From Stigmatella ashevillena (GTDB taxonomy: Bacteria; Myxococcota; Myxococcia; Myxococcales; Myxococcaceae), in assembly GCF_028368975.1 (NCBI RefSeq), contig NZ_JAQNDM010000002.1, forward strand, positions 6,566,425 through 6,630,424: a stretch of 64,000 nucleotides of DNA. Reading direction: 5' to 3'. The notes below the pieces were generated by a model. That model was not told the DNA's origin and searched no databases. It saw nothing but the letters and a program-made list of their open reading frames with translations. Of the stretch, positions 1-8,269 are shown piece by piece. The position numbers and the translations under genes were made by a program. Every line of letters begins with the position of its first letter. The stretch's first letter is position 1.

Positions 1-726
1 CTTGGTGTTCAAGCTAAAGTAGAGGTTCTTCGCTCCCGGGAGACACGCCGCTGCTGCGCGCTGTACCGCCTCGAGCTGTGGCTCGTGCACCGCCGAGGCA
101 TCCTGCCCCGCCTGAAGTGCCGCAGCCACGCGCTCAATGCGAGCCTGCTCCCGCCACTGCATCCACGCCTCGAACTGCCACGTCGATGAGGCCGGCTCCA
201 GGCTCGCGTGGTAGCCGTGCAGGCGCGATGTCACCGTGGCGTCTTCACGATCACGCTTCTTGAGCCACAGCCGAGCTGTGCCGTAGAAGCCGATGACCGG
301 CAGGTCGACATCTTCGCCGCGGACGACGGCCGCCTCTAGGCTTTCCGCGCGTCCGCTCACCGGAGTTCCGCCGGTCGAGCGCGCCCGCTTGGCCCGCGCG
401 AGAATATGCCTCGTCCATTCAACCGACTGGTCTTCAGCAACCGTCCCCTGCGCCGTCACTTTGACCGGGTAGACCTTCTCGATCGAGGGCACCCCCTCGG
501 ACATATGGCCAACCTGGCGGACGTCGTCGTCTTTAAGGTATCGCGCTTGGCCGACAACTTGGCGCAGCCCCGTGAACCATTCACCGATGGCGACCGCGAG
601 CGCCTCTAATACTGCCGTCTTGCCAGCCCCGTTGCGACCGAGCAGGAGCGTGAAGTCCGGGTCGAGGTCGAGCGCGAAGCGCTCAAACCCGCGGAAATTC
701 TGCAGCTCGAGTTTGTCGATGCGCAT
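1..726 (-). CDS. RecF/SMC-like AAA ATPase, N-terminal part
   Basis: This is the first 242 codons of a gene that leaves the window on the left with no stop. The protein opens MRIDKLELQNFRGFE and carries a Walker A (GRNGAGKTA) at about residues 31-39, the layout of RecF/OLD/SMC-type ATPases whose first strand precedes the P-loop. A YGTARLW sequence at about residue 160 lies where such ATPases often carry a YGTxRLW-like motif. The ATG at 726 follows a good GAGGAG ribosome site, and a TATGCTA element (minus strand, 753-759) could be its -10. Proteins of this kind are often the ATPase of two-gene defence modules (OLD, Septu, retron effectors), but the downstream partner would lie outside the window. 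The ATPase call is firm; the biological role is unknown. Confidence 0.85.
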   Translation of the reverse strand, partial: MRIDKLELQNFRGFERFALDLDPDFTLLLGRNGAGKTAVLEALAVAIGEWFTGLRQVVGQARYLKDDDVRQVGHMSEGVPSIEKVYPVKVTAQGTVAEDQSVEWTRHILARAKRARSTGGTPVSGRAESLEAAVVRGEDVDLPVIGFYGTARLWLKKRDREDATVTSRLHGYHASLEPASSTWQFEAWMQWREQARIERVAAALQAGQDASAVHEPQLEAVQRAAAACLPGAKNLYFSLNTK

Positions 727-1060
727 CCGGCTCCTCGGGAGGGCGTGCACCGTAGCATAGGAGCATCAGATGGGCAGGGGCTCTGTTGAGCGTGGTGGGC
801 CGCTGACGGGAGACACGTGGGCGAGTAAGAGTTCGCCGTGCCTCGTCGGTGTGCCGGTTAAACCGGCAGAAGGATGCAGGTGATGCAAGAAGAGGTTGCT
901 TGGAGAGTCCTGATCCAGGAGGAACTCGCCCCTGGGACGCCGAGCCTTGCGGCGGTGGAGATAACTCCCATGAGGAATCGGACAGAGCGGGGAGCGTCGA
1001 CCCTGGCGGTGACGGTCGACGTCTCCGATGTCGGGCTGATCCGGGCGGCCGCGCTTGAGT
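727..1060. other. Gene-poor spacer between ATPase gene and SDR remnant
   Basis: About 330 bases without a convincing gene. It holds the promoter side of the leftward ATPase gene, the 17-bp palindrome at 852-868, and probably sequence fused to the SDR remnant when its front was deleted. Short open frames are present on both strands but none shows a recognisable fold or ribosome site. Confidence 0.5.
852..868. promoter_or_regulatory. 17-bp perfect palindrome, operator-like
   Basis: TGCCGGTTAAACCGGCA is perfectly two-fold symmetric around the A at 860, with 8-base arms. Size and symmetry fit a dimeric repressor site such as those of TetR-type regulators. It lies about 125 bases upstream of the leftward ATPase start and about 190 bases upstream of the rightward SDR remnant, so it may be an orphan operator left from a lost regulator/SDR pair. 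No regulator gene is next to it. Confidence 0.45.
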
Positions 1061-1171
1061 GTGGGCGAGCCCCGCGAGGTGGCCGAGCTCGCCGCCTTCC
1101 TGCTCTCGGACCGGGCGGCGTTCATCACGGGCAGCGTGCACGTGATTGACGGCGGCTACTCGGCCCGCTGA
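1061..1171 (+). pseudogene. Short-chain dehydrogenase, C-terminal remnant
   Basis: The frame from the GTG at 1061 to TGA at 1169-1171 reads [17 protein letters not shown], then FITG and IDGGYSAR, which is the classic C-terminus of a classical SDR (GxPxEVAxxxxFLxSD, ITGxxxxVDGG). The Rossmann motif, the catalytic Tyr/Lys and about 200 upstream residues are missing, and an in-frame TGA sits at 1037-1039. This is therefore the broken end of an oxidoreductase gene. It runs convergent to the C39-like lipoprotein gene, 15 bases away. Confidence 0.75.
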
Positions 1172-1186
1172 GAGGCAGTCGGCTGC

Positions 1187-2422
1187 TCAGGGCACGAGGC
1201 TGACCGAACCCGAGGGCAGCGCCGTGCCCGTGGGCCACAACACATAGGCGGCGCCTCCCGAGTGGCGCCAAGCCTGCCAGAGCTCGGCCCGCTTGTACGT
1301 CACCCCGACCTTCTCATCGCTGGGGAAGGCAGGATCATTGCACACGACATCTCCCTGAGGGGTGAAGCCCTTCACGACGATGAGGTGGCCATCCGAGGAG
1401 TACGCCGCGGAACCGGTGAGCATGCCCGGCGTGTAGGCGATGCTGATGCTGACCGGAATGCCTGCGGCGATGAACCGCCCCACCTGGGCGAAGCCATCGA
1501 GCCGCACCACCGCGCCGTGGAGAGCGCCATCGCCCCGGGCGGCGGCATAGGCGGTGTTGAAGCTCCAGTTGCCGGTGCCCCGGTAGACCTCGTCATAGAC
1601 GTGCTCGGCGGCGGTGGGGACGGGTTCTGCCAGATCGTTGCGGCCCAGCTTCCGGTTCCAGTAGCCGAGCAGCATCGTGGTGGAGGTGGGCGAGCACCAC
1701 ACCGGCCCCCCGTTCGGGTAGGGCATCTGGGAGAGGCCCGGCACGTCCAGCACGGTCCCCCAGCCCGTCTGATCCGAGAGGCTGTCCACCGGCATGCGTG
1801 TCCCATCACTCAGCGCCACCGAGAGCGCCCGGACGCGGGGGCTCACCCCCGGTTGGGTGGAGTAGAGCCACACCGTGGCGCGCAGGGCATCCGCCTTCCG
1901 CTTGAGCACGAGCGTGTCGGTGAGGACGCGCCCCTGGGAATCCTCCTGTCCATCCACGCTGCGCCGGGAGACAGTGCTCTTGTCGAGTGCCCAGGGGCCG
2001 AAGTCGTAGTCCTTCGTCCAGGTGCCCTCCACGCGCGCGGCGAGGGTGACGCGCACCCACGTTCCGGGAGGGGTGAGCGCATCGAAGGAGGGAATGGCGC
2101 TGTCGAAGCCCCCGGAGATGGCCTGCTCGGACAGGCTCGCGGAGCCGAGACGGTAGTGCTCGATGGGCGGCGTGCCCGCGGCGCCGCCCGCTGGAAAGGG
2201 GGAGGTGCCTACGGGTGCCGACGCGTCCAGCTCTAGCGCGCCATCGCTGGCGAGCACCGTGCCTTGTCGGCCGAAGCGCTCGAAGTCCCGTTCCGCAGCG
2301 TTGCTTCTCCAAAAACGCGCCACGGCTTCCTCCTCGGGTGCTTCACTCCCGGGGGAGCGGGTGGTGCTGGCGCAGGCAGCCAGCAAGCATGGGGTGAGCA
2401 GACAGAGGATTCGGGTTCGCAC
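1187..2422 (-). CDS. C39-like papain-fold lipoprotein peptidase
   Basis: Secreted lipoprotein with a lipobox (LLAAC) about 17 residues after the GTG at 2422. That start is preferred because it gives a compact lipoprotein signal (VRTRILCLLTPCLLAAC); an ATG at 2470 would add 16 arginine-rich residues. The C-terminal half is a peptidase_C39_2-like domain: a Cys in NGGPVWCSPTSTTMLLGYW, a His in DGHLIVVKGF and an Asn/Asp in VCNDPAF form the expected papain-type triad. The N-terminal half looks beta-rich and may bind a substrate. Likely a surface or periplasmic cysteine peptidase or amidase; the substrate is unknown. Confidence 0.85.
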   Translation of the reverse strand: MRTRILCLLTPCLLAACASTTRSPGSEAPEEEAVARFWRSNAAERDFERFGRQGTVLASDGALELDASAPVGTSPFPAGGAAGTPPIEHYRLGSASLSEQAISGGFDSAIPSFDALTPPGTWVRVTLAARVEGTWTKDYDFGPWALDKSTVSRRSVDGQEDSQGRVLTDTLVLKRKADALRATVWLYSTQPGVSPRVRALSVALSDGTRMPVDSLSDQTGWGTVLDVPGLSQMPYPNGGPVWCSPTSTTMLLGYWNRKLGRNDLAEPVPTAAEHVYDEVYRGTGNWSFNTAYAAARGDGALHGAVVRLDGFAQVGRFIAAGIPVSISIAYTPGMLTGSAAYSSDGHLIVVKGFTPQGDVVCNDPAFPSDEKVGVTYKRAELWQAWRHSGGAAYVLWPTGTALPSGSVSLVP

Positions 2423-2503
2423 GGTGTGACAGCGCCTCCATCGGTCGCGGGAACGCACAGGAAGCCGCATCGTAATGCGGTTCTCACCCGACGTGCAGTC
2501 CTG

Positions 2504-3871
2504 CTAGGGGTTCGAGGTAGCGGGGCGAGGTGGGCCGAGGATGGGCCAGAAACATGCCTTCCTCCACTCGTATGAACCAGCGCCGCAGGGCGGCGTCACA
2601 TCGGAGTAACGTATCCAACACCCGCCATTGATCTCGACTTGCGGTTTCGCACAAGGTGGGAGGCTCTGGCCCGGGAAGGGTTTCTTGGGGATGTCGAGGT
2701 GAAGCCCGGCTTGTGCAGAGGCAATCGGTACCGTGCGGACGGGAGTAGTAGACACTGAGTCCGCGAGCCCTGCCGTTCCTGCATCCTCGGTGTCACGGGC
2801 TGGCAGTTCAGCCGTTGCCTCTTGGGACGTGGAGGATGAAGGACGGCCGCTCGTCCACCAGACGCCGATGGCCAAGAAGAGGCTCGCGGCAACCATCAGC
2901 CAGAGGGGTTCGGCCATGCCAGAGGGCGCAGACCGTTGTCCCTTCGGTGGCGTGGGCGCCTGAGGCGGGAGGGGAGTGATGGGAAGATCCGCCGTGGGGT
3001 CAGCTCGCGTTGCCGCGTCCTCCAGGGCTTGAGCCAGCTGCGCCGAGGTGCCCCGGGCCGTCGGCTCCTCAAGAAGCAGGCGGTGGATCAGCGCCGCCAG
3101 TTCTGGGCTGAGAGAGACCCAGGTCTCGGGCGGTACCCAGGGCGGGTGAACGAGCTGAAAGCCCTCCTCGGTGACCTTCAGGTCTCCCGCGGGAGGAGGA
3201 TACCTGCCGGTGACCATCCGGTAGGCCGTCACGCCCAGCGCGTACAGGTCGTCCGTGGGCCGGGCGTCATAGCGGGCCAATTGCTGGTGCCGCCATTCCC
3301 ATTGAAAACGCATGCACTCGGGGCTCTGGTATTTGGGGGTGCCCGGCGGAGGAAGCTGGTGCGTGAGCGGACGAGAGCCGGGGTAATTGCCCGAGCCGAA
3401 ATCCATCAACACCGCCCGGCCGTCCTCCTTCCGCACCAGAATATTGTCGCCCTTCACGTCCCGGTGCACGCCCTCCACGGCATGCGTTGCTTCCAGGGCG
3501 CGGGCCACCTGGGCCAGCAGCGTCAAGATCTGCCGGGAGGTGCGCGGCTGCTGGGCCGCCCACGCGTACAAGGACACGCCTTCCACCCAGTCCATCACGA
3601 CATACGGAAAGGGCCCTCCCCGAGGAGGGCTCCACCAGCCTCGCCCATGCAGCTTGGGCACGTGGCGGTGGGTGAGGCGCGAGAGCAGCTCGCCCTCCCG
3701 TTCAAAGCGAGGATCCAAGGGGTGAAGGGCCAGCTTCAGCGCGAACGGCCCCGCCCCCTCGTTCCCCACCTGCTCGGCGCGGTAGACGGCGCCGTAGGAG
3801 CCCAGGCCGCAAAGACCCAGCACGCGCCACGAGTCCAGAGAGGTACCGGACAGGAGAGAGGCAGGTTTCAT
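2504..3871 (-). CDS. Ser/Thr protein kinase with one membrane span
   Basis: Hanks-type kinase of about 455 residues. The glycine loop (GLGSYGAVY) is near residue 22, followed by an ALKLA lysine, the catalytic loop HRDVKGDNILV and a DFGSGNY metal loop. After the kinase domain a proline-rich linker leads to a single hydrophobic span (LMVAASLFLAIGVWW) and a short cysteine-containing outer tail (CWIRYSDVTPPCGAGSYEW). The tail is probably periplasmic and is typical of myxobacterial kinases. The ATG at 3871 is chosen because it has a GGAAGGGA ribosome site; an upstream ATG at 3889 is also possible. It stands alone and diverges from the secreted protein at 3987. Confidence 0.92.
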   Translation of the reverse strand: MKPASLLSGTSLDSWRVLGLCGLGSYGAVYRAEQVGNEGAGPFALKLALHPLDPRFEREGELLSRLTHRHVPKLHGRGWWSPPRGGPFPYVVMDWVEGVSLYAWAAQQPRTSRQILTLLAQVARALEATHAVEGVHRDVKGDNILVRKEDGRAVLMDFGSGNYPGSRPLTHQLPPPGTPKYQSPECMRFQWEWRHQQLARYDARPTDDLYALGVTAYRMVTGRYPPPAGDLKVTEEGFQLVHPPWVPPETWVSLSPELAALIHRLLLEEPTARGTSAQLAQALEDAATRADPTADLPITPLPPQAPTPPKGQRSAPSGMAEPLWLMVAASLFLAIGVWWTSGRPSSSTSQEATAELPARDTEDAGTAGLADSVSTTPVRTVPIASAQAGLHLDIPKKPFPGQSLPPCAKPQVEINGGCWIRYSDVTPPCGAGSYEWRKACFWPILGPPRPATSNP

Positions 3872-3986
3872 GGTGGGTGTCCCTTCCATGTGACGCTACC
3901 TATCGTATCCTGCATGGCGGATGCTACGCCCCAAGTAGGTGCCCAGGAGCGCGCTGCTTCCGGCCATCGCGTTATGCTGGCGGTGC

Positions 3987-4676
3987 ATGAAGCCTTTCTG
4001 GAAGCCCCTCCTGCTCTGTCTGTTGTTGACCACTCCCGCCTGGGCCACGGGTCCCTCGTCCGTGGATGTGCGGCTCTATCCTCTCGCCGCGCGCAAGGGG
4101 GCCGTCCTCTTGCGCACCCGGTGGGAGGCGAACCCGAGCGGCGCGCATGCCTTCATTCGCACCGAGTACGGCTGGTTGGTCATCGACGCCCGGGGCAAGT
4201 GGCATGATGTGCCCCACGTGACGCTGGAGCCCGGCACGTCCGCCGAGAAGGAGCCCTGGGAGGAACGGCAGCGGTTGGATAAAGCGTTCGAGACGCCCCT
4301 GGACTGGAAGTCCCCTCCCGAGAGCGTGGCGGGCCTGCTGCGCCAGTACGGCTTCACCCAGAAGGATGAGGTGAAGCCGGATCAGGGAAGAGGCTCAGTG
4401 AGCTTGACTCCGAAAGCGCTGTGCCAGGGCAAGCGGTGCTCCGCGCCCTGCGTTCAGCGCAGCCTCAAGGGCTTGAAGAGCGACCCCCAGGATGGCACGC
4501 AGGTCGAGGCCTCCTTCGTTCACTCCGGGCTCGCGCTCTTTCACAACCACCGGCGAGAGACCGCGGAAGAGCCGACCGTGGGCGCCAGCTTCTCCGAATC
4601 CGGCACTGGAACGGCATGGGGCGTCGAAGGCATCGAGTACGAGGACATCTGGGGCGTTTGCCCGCTTCCGCGCTGA
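3987..4676 (+). CDS. Secreted protein of unknown function, 229 aa
   Basis: Begins MKPFWKPLLLCLLLTTPAWA, a clear Sec signal peptide, so the ATG at 3987 is preferred over an upstream in-frame ATG at 3939. The mature protein has an early segment (VDVRLYPLAARKGAVLLRTRWE) resembling a small beta fold and two cysteines in CQGKRCSAPC that could form disulfides. I recognise no catalytic motif. It converges on the DUF4956 gene with a 12-base gap. Confidence 0.75.
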   Translation: MKPFWKPLLLCLLLTTPAWATGPSSVDVRLYPLAARKGAVLLRTRWEANPSGAHAFIRTEYGWLVIDARGKWHDVPHVTLEPGTSAEKEPWEERQRLDKAFETPLDWKSPPESVAGLLRQYGFTQKDEVKPDQGRGSVSLTPKALCQGKRCSAPCVQRSLKGLKSDPQDGTQVEASFVHSGLALFHNHRRETAEEPTVGASFSESGTGTAWGVEGIEYEDIWGVCPLPR

Positions 4677-4688
4677 GCCTTCCCCCTG

Positions 4689-5354
4689 TCACCCCGGATC
4701 GATGGAGGCGCGCTGGACGCCCGGGAGCTGGCGGCGAACCCCTTCGAGCAGCTCCAGGCCATCCATCTGCTGCGGCACGATGAGCTCCACGACCGCGGTG
4801 CCTCCGGGGGTCGCGGCCTGCTCGATTGTGAGGATGCGCGCCTGGGGGTGCAGCACCTTGAGCGAGGGCAGGGCCGCGGCAAGGTTCTCGAGTCCCAGGG
4901 ACAACTTCACCAATTGGGTGCGCCGCTGGGTCGTCATGTCCAGGGCCATCAGCACACCCCCGAAGAAGACGGTGGCGCAGATCGCCACGGAGAAGGCGCC
5001 CAGGCCGCAAGCCATGCCCACGCCGATCATCACGAACATGACGGCCGCGTCCCGGGGATCCTTGATGCCTGAGCGAAAGCGGATGAAGCCTCCCAGCCCC
5101 ACGAGGCCGAAGGCCCGTGACACGCTGTCGCCGATGACTGTCGTCATCATCGCGCCGGCCACGGCGATGAGCAGCTGCGTGTGCGCCGCCTCCACGAGCA
5201 GGGGTGGAGCATGGGACAGCAGCTTGCGCCAGGGGCGGTAGGCCAGGCTCGCGCCGAGGATCAGGGCCAGGCTGAAGCGCGTCAGGGTCGCGGCGATGGA
5301 CAGACCCTGGGGCTCGGCGGCGGCCGCTCCCAGGGAGAATTCAGGCGGAAGCAT
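4689..5354 (-). CDS. DUF4956 membrane protein
   Basis: About 221 residues from ATG 5354 (MLPPEFSLG). Hydrophobic segments at roughly 20-40, 55-80 and 90-140 flank the family-like sequence GGFIRFRSGIKDPRDAAVMF; the last ~70 residues form a soluble alpha/beta tail. DUF4956 proteins are known to be encoded beside VTC-type polyphosphate polymerases and CotH kinases, exactly the context here, and are presumed membrane partners of that system. The start overlaps the end of the upstream kinase-repeat gene by 14 bases, so it is translated as the fifth gene of the operon. Its molecular activity is unknown. Confidence 0.85.
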   Translation of the reverse strand: MLPPEFSLGAAAAEPQGLSIAATLTRFSLALILGASLAYRPWRKLLSHAPPLLVEAAHTQLLIAVAGAMMTTVIGDSVSRAFGLVGLGGFIRFRSGIKDPRDAAVMFVMIGVGMACGLGAFSVAICATVFFGGVLMALDMTTQRRTQLVKLSLGLENLAAALPSLKVLHPQARILTIEQAATPGGTAVVELIVPQQMDGLELLEGVRRQLPGVQRASIDPG

Positions 5355-7023
5355 GTCGTAACCTCTGGGTGGTGTCGGCCGCGCACCGCGCCGCATGGCG
5401 CAGCAACGCGAAGTCTTCAGGGTGTTGGGCCAGCAACCGCTCGATGAACGCGATTCCCCGGGCCGTCGTTTCGAGAGGCCCTAGGCTCTTCACGGCCGCC
5501 GCGGGCCACGTGTCTGCCAGCGCGGCGCGCAGTCCCCAGGCCGCCACGCCCTCCAGGCCCTCGATTGAGTGGAGTGCCTCTTCGCACTGCGCGCCGAAGG
5601 ACTCTCGCAGCACCCAGGCCCGGGGATGGTCCAGCCCGGCGAGGGAGTCGAGGACCGCCCGGGGCGCTCGCGCCACGTTCTCCTCCCGCAGGAGCCAGGA
5701 GCGAGGGCACTCAAGCCCCTCCAGCGAGCGGAGGACGGCGTCCGGCGCGGCACTCCAGGCCAGCTCCCGCCACTGCCAGGCGCGCTCTCCGTCGAGTCCC
5801 CGGAGCGAGCGGCAGGCCGTGCGGGCCACCCGCTCCAACCTCAGCGCATCCTTGCCACCGACGTCCGCCAGCCAGCGCATCCGCTGGCCCCAGGCGCGCT
5901 CCGAGCCGATCCCCTGGAGCGAGGCCACCACGTTCTCCGCGGCGGAGAAGAAGAGGCGCTCGCGCAGGTTCCACGCCAGCTCCGAGTCGAGCCCGTTGAG
6001 GGAGGCCGCTACCTCCATGGGCACCCGCTGCGCCAGCAACTCGCGCAGTCCCCAGGACTCTGGGGCGTCCAGGGCCGCTTCTGTCAGCGAGCCGAGTGTC
6101 TGCACGGGCGCCTGTTCCGCCAGCCGTCTGCGAAGCCTCCACGCCGCGGGCGTCACGAGCCCCGTGAGGCTGTAGGCCACGAGCTCCGGGCAGCGCGCGG
6201 CGAGATGTTCCCGCCGCTCCGCCATGTCCTCGCCGTCGAAGTGCGCGAGGTAATAGGCGGCGAGCGCGGGCTCCTCCTCCATCCACCGGTCGATATGGGC
6301 GAGGAACCGGGCGCGGGCCTCGTCCAGGGAGCGCGCCGTGGGCGTGGCGGAGGCCCGGGAAGAGGGGGCGGGGAGCCTCCGGTCACTGCGGAGGTGGAGG
6401 ATGTCCTGGACCAGCCGCGTGACGAGCACCTCGAGCGGCAGGCCCGCGTTCTCCACCCGGCTCCAGCGCCCGGGGGATTCCTCGGCCAGGGTGCGGTAGC
6501 CCGCGCGCAACCGGACCTGGAGTCCAGCCCCTGCCAACCCCTTGCGAGAGGGTGCACCGGGCTTCGGTGTGATGATCTTGGAGATTTTGCGGCGAGCCCG
6601 GGCAATCGTGGGATCCACATCGATCAAGAAGACGTGGTCCGGTTTCAATCCGCGTGCGCACGCATCCAGCACGGGGCGCACCGAGATCTCGGGCAAGCCC
6701 CGGCCCCACCGTGCGAGCACTTCGGCGGTATAGAAAAAGCGGTCGGTGATGACGACATCGTGTGTCGCCAGCGCGGGCCGCGTCACTTCTTCCAGAAGTT
6801 GCGCCTCGCGGGCCGCGTAGAGCAGCAGCTCGGCCATGGGGGTGAGCGCCAGGTTCGCCGGATCGCGGGTGAAGCGGCGCAAGGACTCGGACACAGGCGA
6901 GGCGAGCTGCCCCCCTTCGCGCACGTGACGCACCCGGAGCCCTGCCTGCCGCAGCTCTTGCGCCACGCGATTGGACAGGGTCGTCTTGCCCGACCCATCG
7001 ATTCCTTCAAAGACGATCAGCAT
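5341..7023 (-). CDS. Thymidylate-kinase-like P-loop kinase with 27-aa helical repeats
   Basis: 560 residues from the ATG at 7023, whose first bases overlap the stop of the upstream gene (ATGA). Residues 1-210 are a TMK-type nucleotide kinase: FEGIDGSGKTT Walker A at 5-15, TDRFFYTAE at 93-101 (the DRx motif of TMK), LIDVDPTIARARR at 133-145. Residues 285-530 are an array of about eight copies of a unit SLxGLxxxRAWxLRE, mostly at 27-residue spacing, probably a two-helix solenoid. A housekeeping dTMP kinase is only about 210 residues and has no such array. The context with a VTC polymerase suggests a role in phosphoryl transfer or nucleotide supply for polyphosphate, or a scaffold; PPK2 enzymes share the same P-loop kinase fold. 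The kinase fold is firm; the substrate is inferred. Confidence 0.85.
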   Translation of the reverse strand: MLIVFEGIDGSGKTTLSNRVAQELRQAGLRVRHVREGGQLASPVSESLRRFTRDPANLALTPMAELLLYAAREAQLLEEVTRPALATHDVVITDRFFYTAEVLARWGRGLPEISVRPVLDACARGLKPDHVFLIDVDPTIARARRKISKIITPKPGAPSRKGLAGAGLQVRLRAGYRTLAEESPGRWSRVENAGLPLEVLVTRLVQDILHLRSDRRLPAPSSRASATPTARSLDEARARFLAHIDRWMEEEPALAAYYLAHFDGEDMAERREHLAARCPELVAYSLTGLVTPAAWRLRRRLAEQAPVQTLGSLTEAALDAPESWGLRELLAQRVPMEVAASLNGLDSELAWNLRERLFFSAAENVVASLQGIGSERAWGQRMRWLADVGGKDALRLERVARTACRSLRGLDGERAWQWRELAWSAAPDAVLRSLEGLECPRSWLLREENVARAPRAVLDSLAGLDHPRAWVLRESFGAQCEEALHSIEGLEGVAAWGLRAALADTWPAAAVKSLGPLETTARGIAFIERLLAQHPEDFALLRHAARCAADTTQRLRHASA

Positions 7024-8192
7024 CAGAAGCTCACCTCCAGTTGCACCAACAGGGCCCGCCGTGAGGCGAGGTTCTTTTTGAGGGCGGAGAGCTCCGAGGG
7101 CGTGCCATCGCTCTTCTTGCGGACCTCGAACTGTGCTTGGAGCCGCCACAGCCGCCACTGGCCGGCGTTGAGGCCACCCACGCCCTCCCACAGCAAGTCG
7201 TTGTCGAGCTCGAGGTCCGGCTCGAGCGCGGACGCCATCACGAAGGGCTCGACATAGGCATCCCCTCGCAGGACGCCGCCCATCCGCCAGGCGGCCAGGA
7301 TGCGGCCGGTGAGGAACGCCCCCTCGGTGGTGGTGAGGGCGCTGGCCTTTCCCACGAGCACTTCGGACCAGGTCCTCAGCGCGCTCCGGCCGAGGGACAG
7401 CTCATGGTGGACATCGAGCCCCGTGGTCCACCCGTTGCGATCGCCGAACTCACTGGCGCCCGAGGGCTGATAGAGGGCGGACACGCCCACCTCCAGGTTC
7501 CCCGAAGCCCATGTCCCGCGCAGCGCGGGGGTGAGGCCCAGTCCCTTCGAGACGGCGACCTCGTCTTCGAGATCCCTCGCCTGCCAGGCCCCCACGCGCA
7601 CCCTCAAGTCCTGGGTGCAGCCTTCGCACTTCCACTCGGCTTGCGCGCCATACCGCCGGCCGCTGAGCCCCAGCGCATCATCCAGCACATCGCGCAGCAG
7701 CCCCCTGCGCACGAGGGGAAGCCGCGCGCCCGACTCCAACTCGATCAAGGAGAGCGGAACCTTGAAGTGTCCGGCGCGGAAGGAGAAGGCCTTGGAGGCT
7801 CTCAGCCAGACGAAGGCATCCTTCAGACTGCTCGAGCCGGTCTGGATGTCCTGGGCGTCGAACTCCACCACGGCGCGCACGCGTTTCTTCCAGCGGTAGG
7901 TGAACTCGAGCCGAGCCGTGCCCAGGCCGAGGTCTCCGGCCCAGTCGCCGACCTGGGGCTTCACGAGCGTCTCTCGCAGCGAGAGACGGCCTCCCACCTC
8001 CACGGAGCCGAGCCGCAGGGGGAGCACGGAGGTGATGTCGCCTCCCGACTCGGTGGCGTCGTTGGGCTCGGGGGTCTTCTTGGGTTTCTGGGGAGGGGCT
8101 TCTTCCGGCTCCGGCGCCTGGGCGAGCGCGGAGGCCCCCGCGAGGAGCACCCCGGCGAGGAGGCCTCGGACCAGGAGGATGCGGGCCGACAT
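7023..8192 (-). CDS. Phosphate-selective-porin-like outer-membrane barrel
   Basis: 389 residues from the ATG at 8192, which opens a signal peptide (MSARILLVRGLLAGVLLAGASALA). A proline-rich linker is followed by alternating amphipathic strands with aromatic girdles (RLEFTYRW, VRAVVEFDAQDIQTG, FSFRAGHFKVPLSL) and a C-terminal Phe (VQLEVSF), the insertion signal of Bam substrates. The order of motifs, with GHFKVPLSLIELES early in the barrel, resembles OprO/OprP porins. No strong ribosome site precedes 8192; starts further upstream in the same frame are possible. It lies third in the operon, 77 bases after the VTC gene, and its stop overlaps the start of the kinase-repeat gene. A phosphate or polyphosphate route across the outer membrane is an attractive inference. 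Confidence 0.8.
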   Translation of the reverse strand: MSARILLVRGLLAGVLLAGASALAQAPEPEEAPPQKPKKTPEPNDATESGGDITSVLPLRLGSVEVGGRLSLRETLVKPQVGDWAGDLGLGTARLEFTYRWKKRVRAVVEFDAQDIQTGSSSLKDAFVWLRASKAFSFRAGHFKVPLSLIELESGARLPLVRRGLLRDVLDDALGLSGRRYGAQAEWKCEGCTQDLRVRVGAWQARDLEDEVAVSKGLGLTPALRGTWASGNLEVGVSALYQPSGASEFGDRNGWTTGLDVHHELSLGRSALRTWSEVLVGKASALTTTEGAFLTGRILAAWRMGGVLRGDAYVEPFVMASALEPDLELDNDLLWEGVGGLNAGQWRLWRLQAQFEVRKKSDGTPSELSALKKNLASRRALLVQLEVSF

Positions 8193-8269
8193 CCGGAGGG
8201 GAGTGGGGGAAGGGCAAACGGACACGGCGCGGCGCTCCTCGGAAGACAGGCGGTGGACGGCAGCAGGGG

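Noticed and set aside
5569-7257. Long open frame on the plus strand opposite the TMK-repeat gene
   Set aside because: High-GC shadow frame; composition is Arg/Gly/Pro/His-rich with no fold, while the minus strand reads clear TMK motifs.
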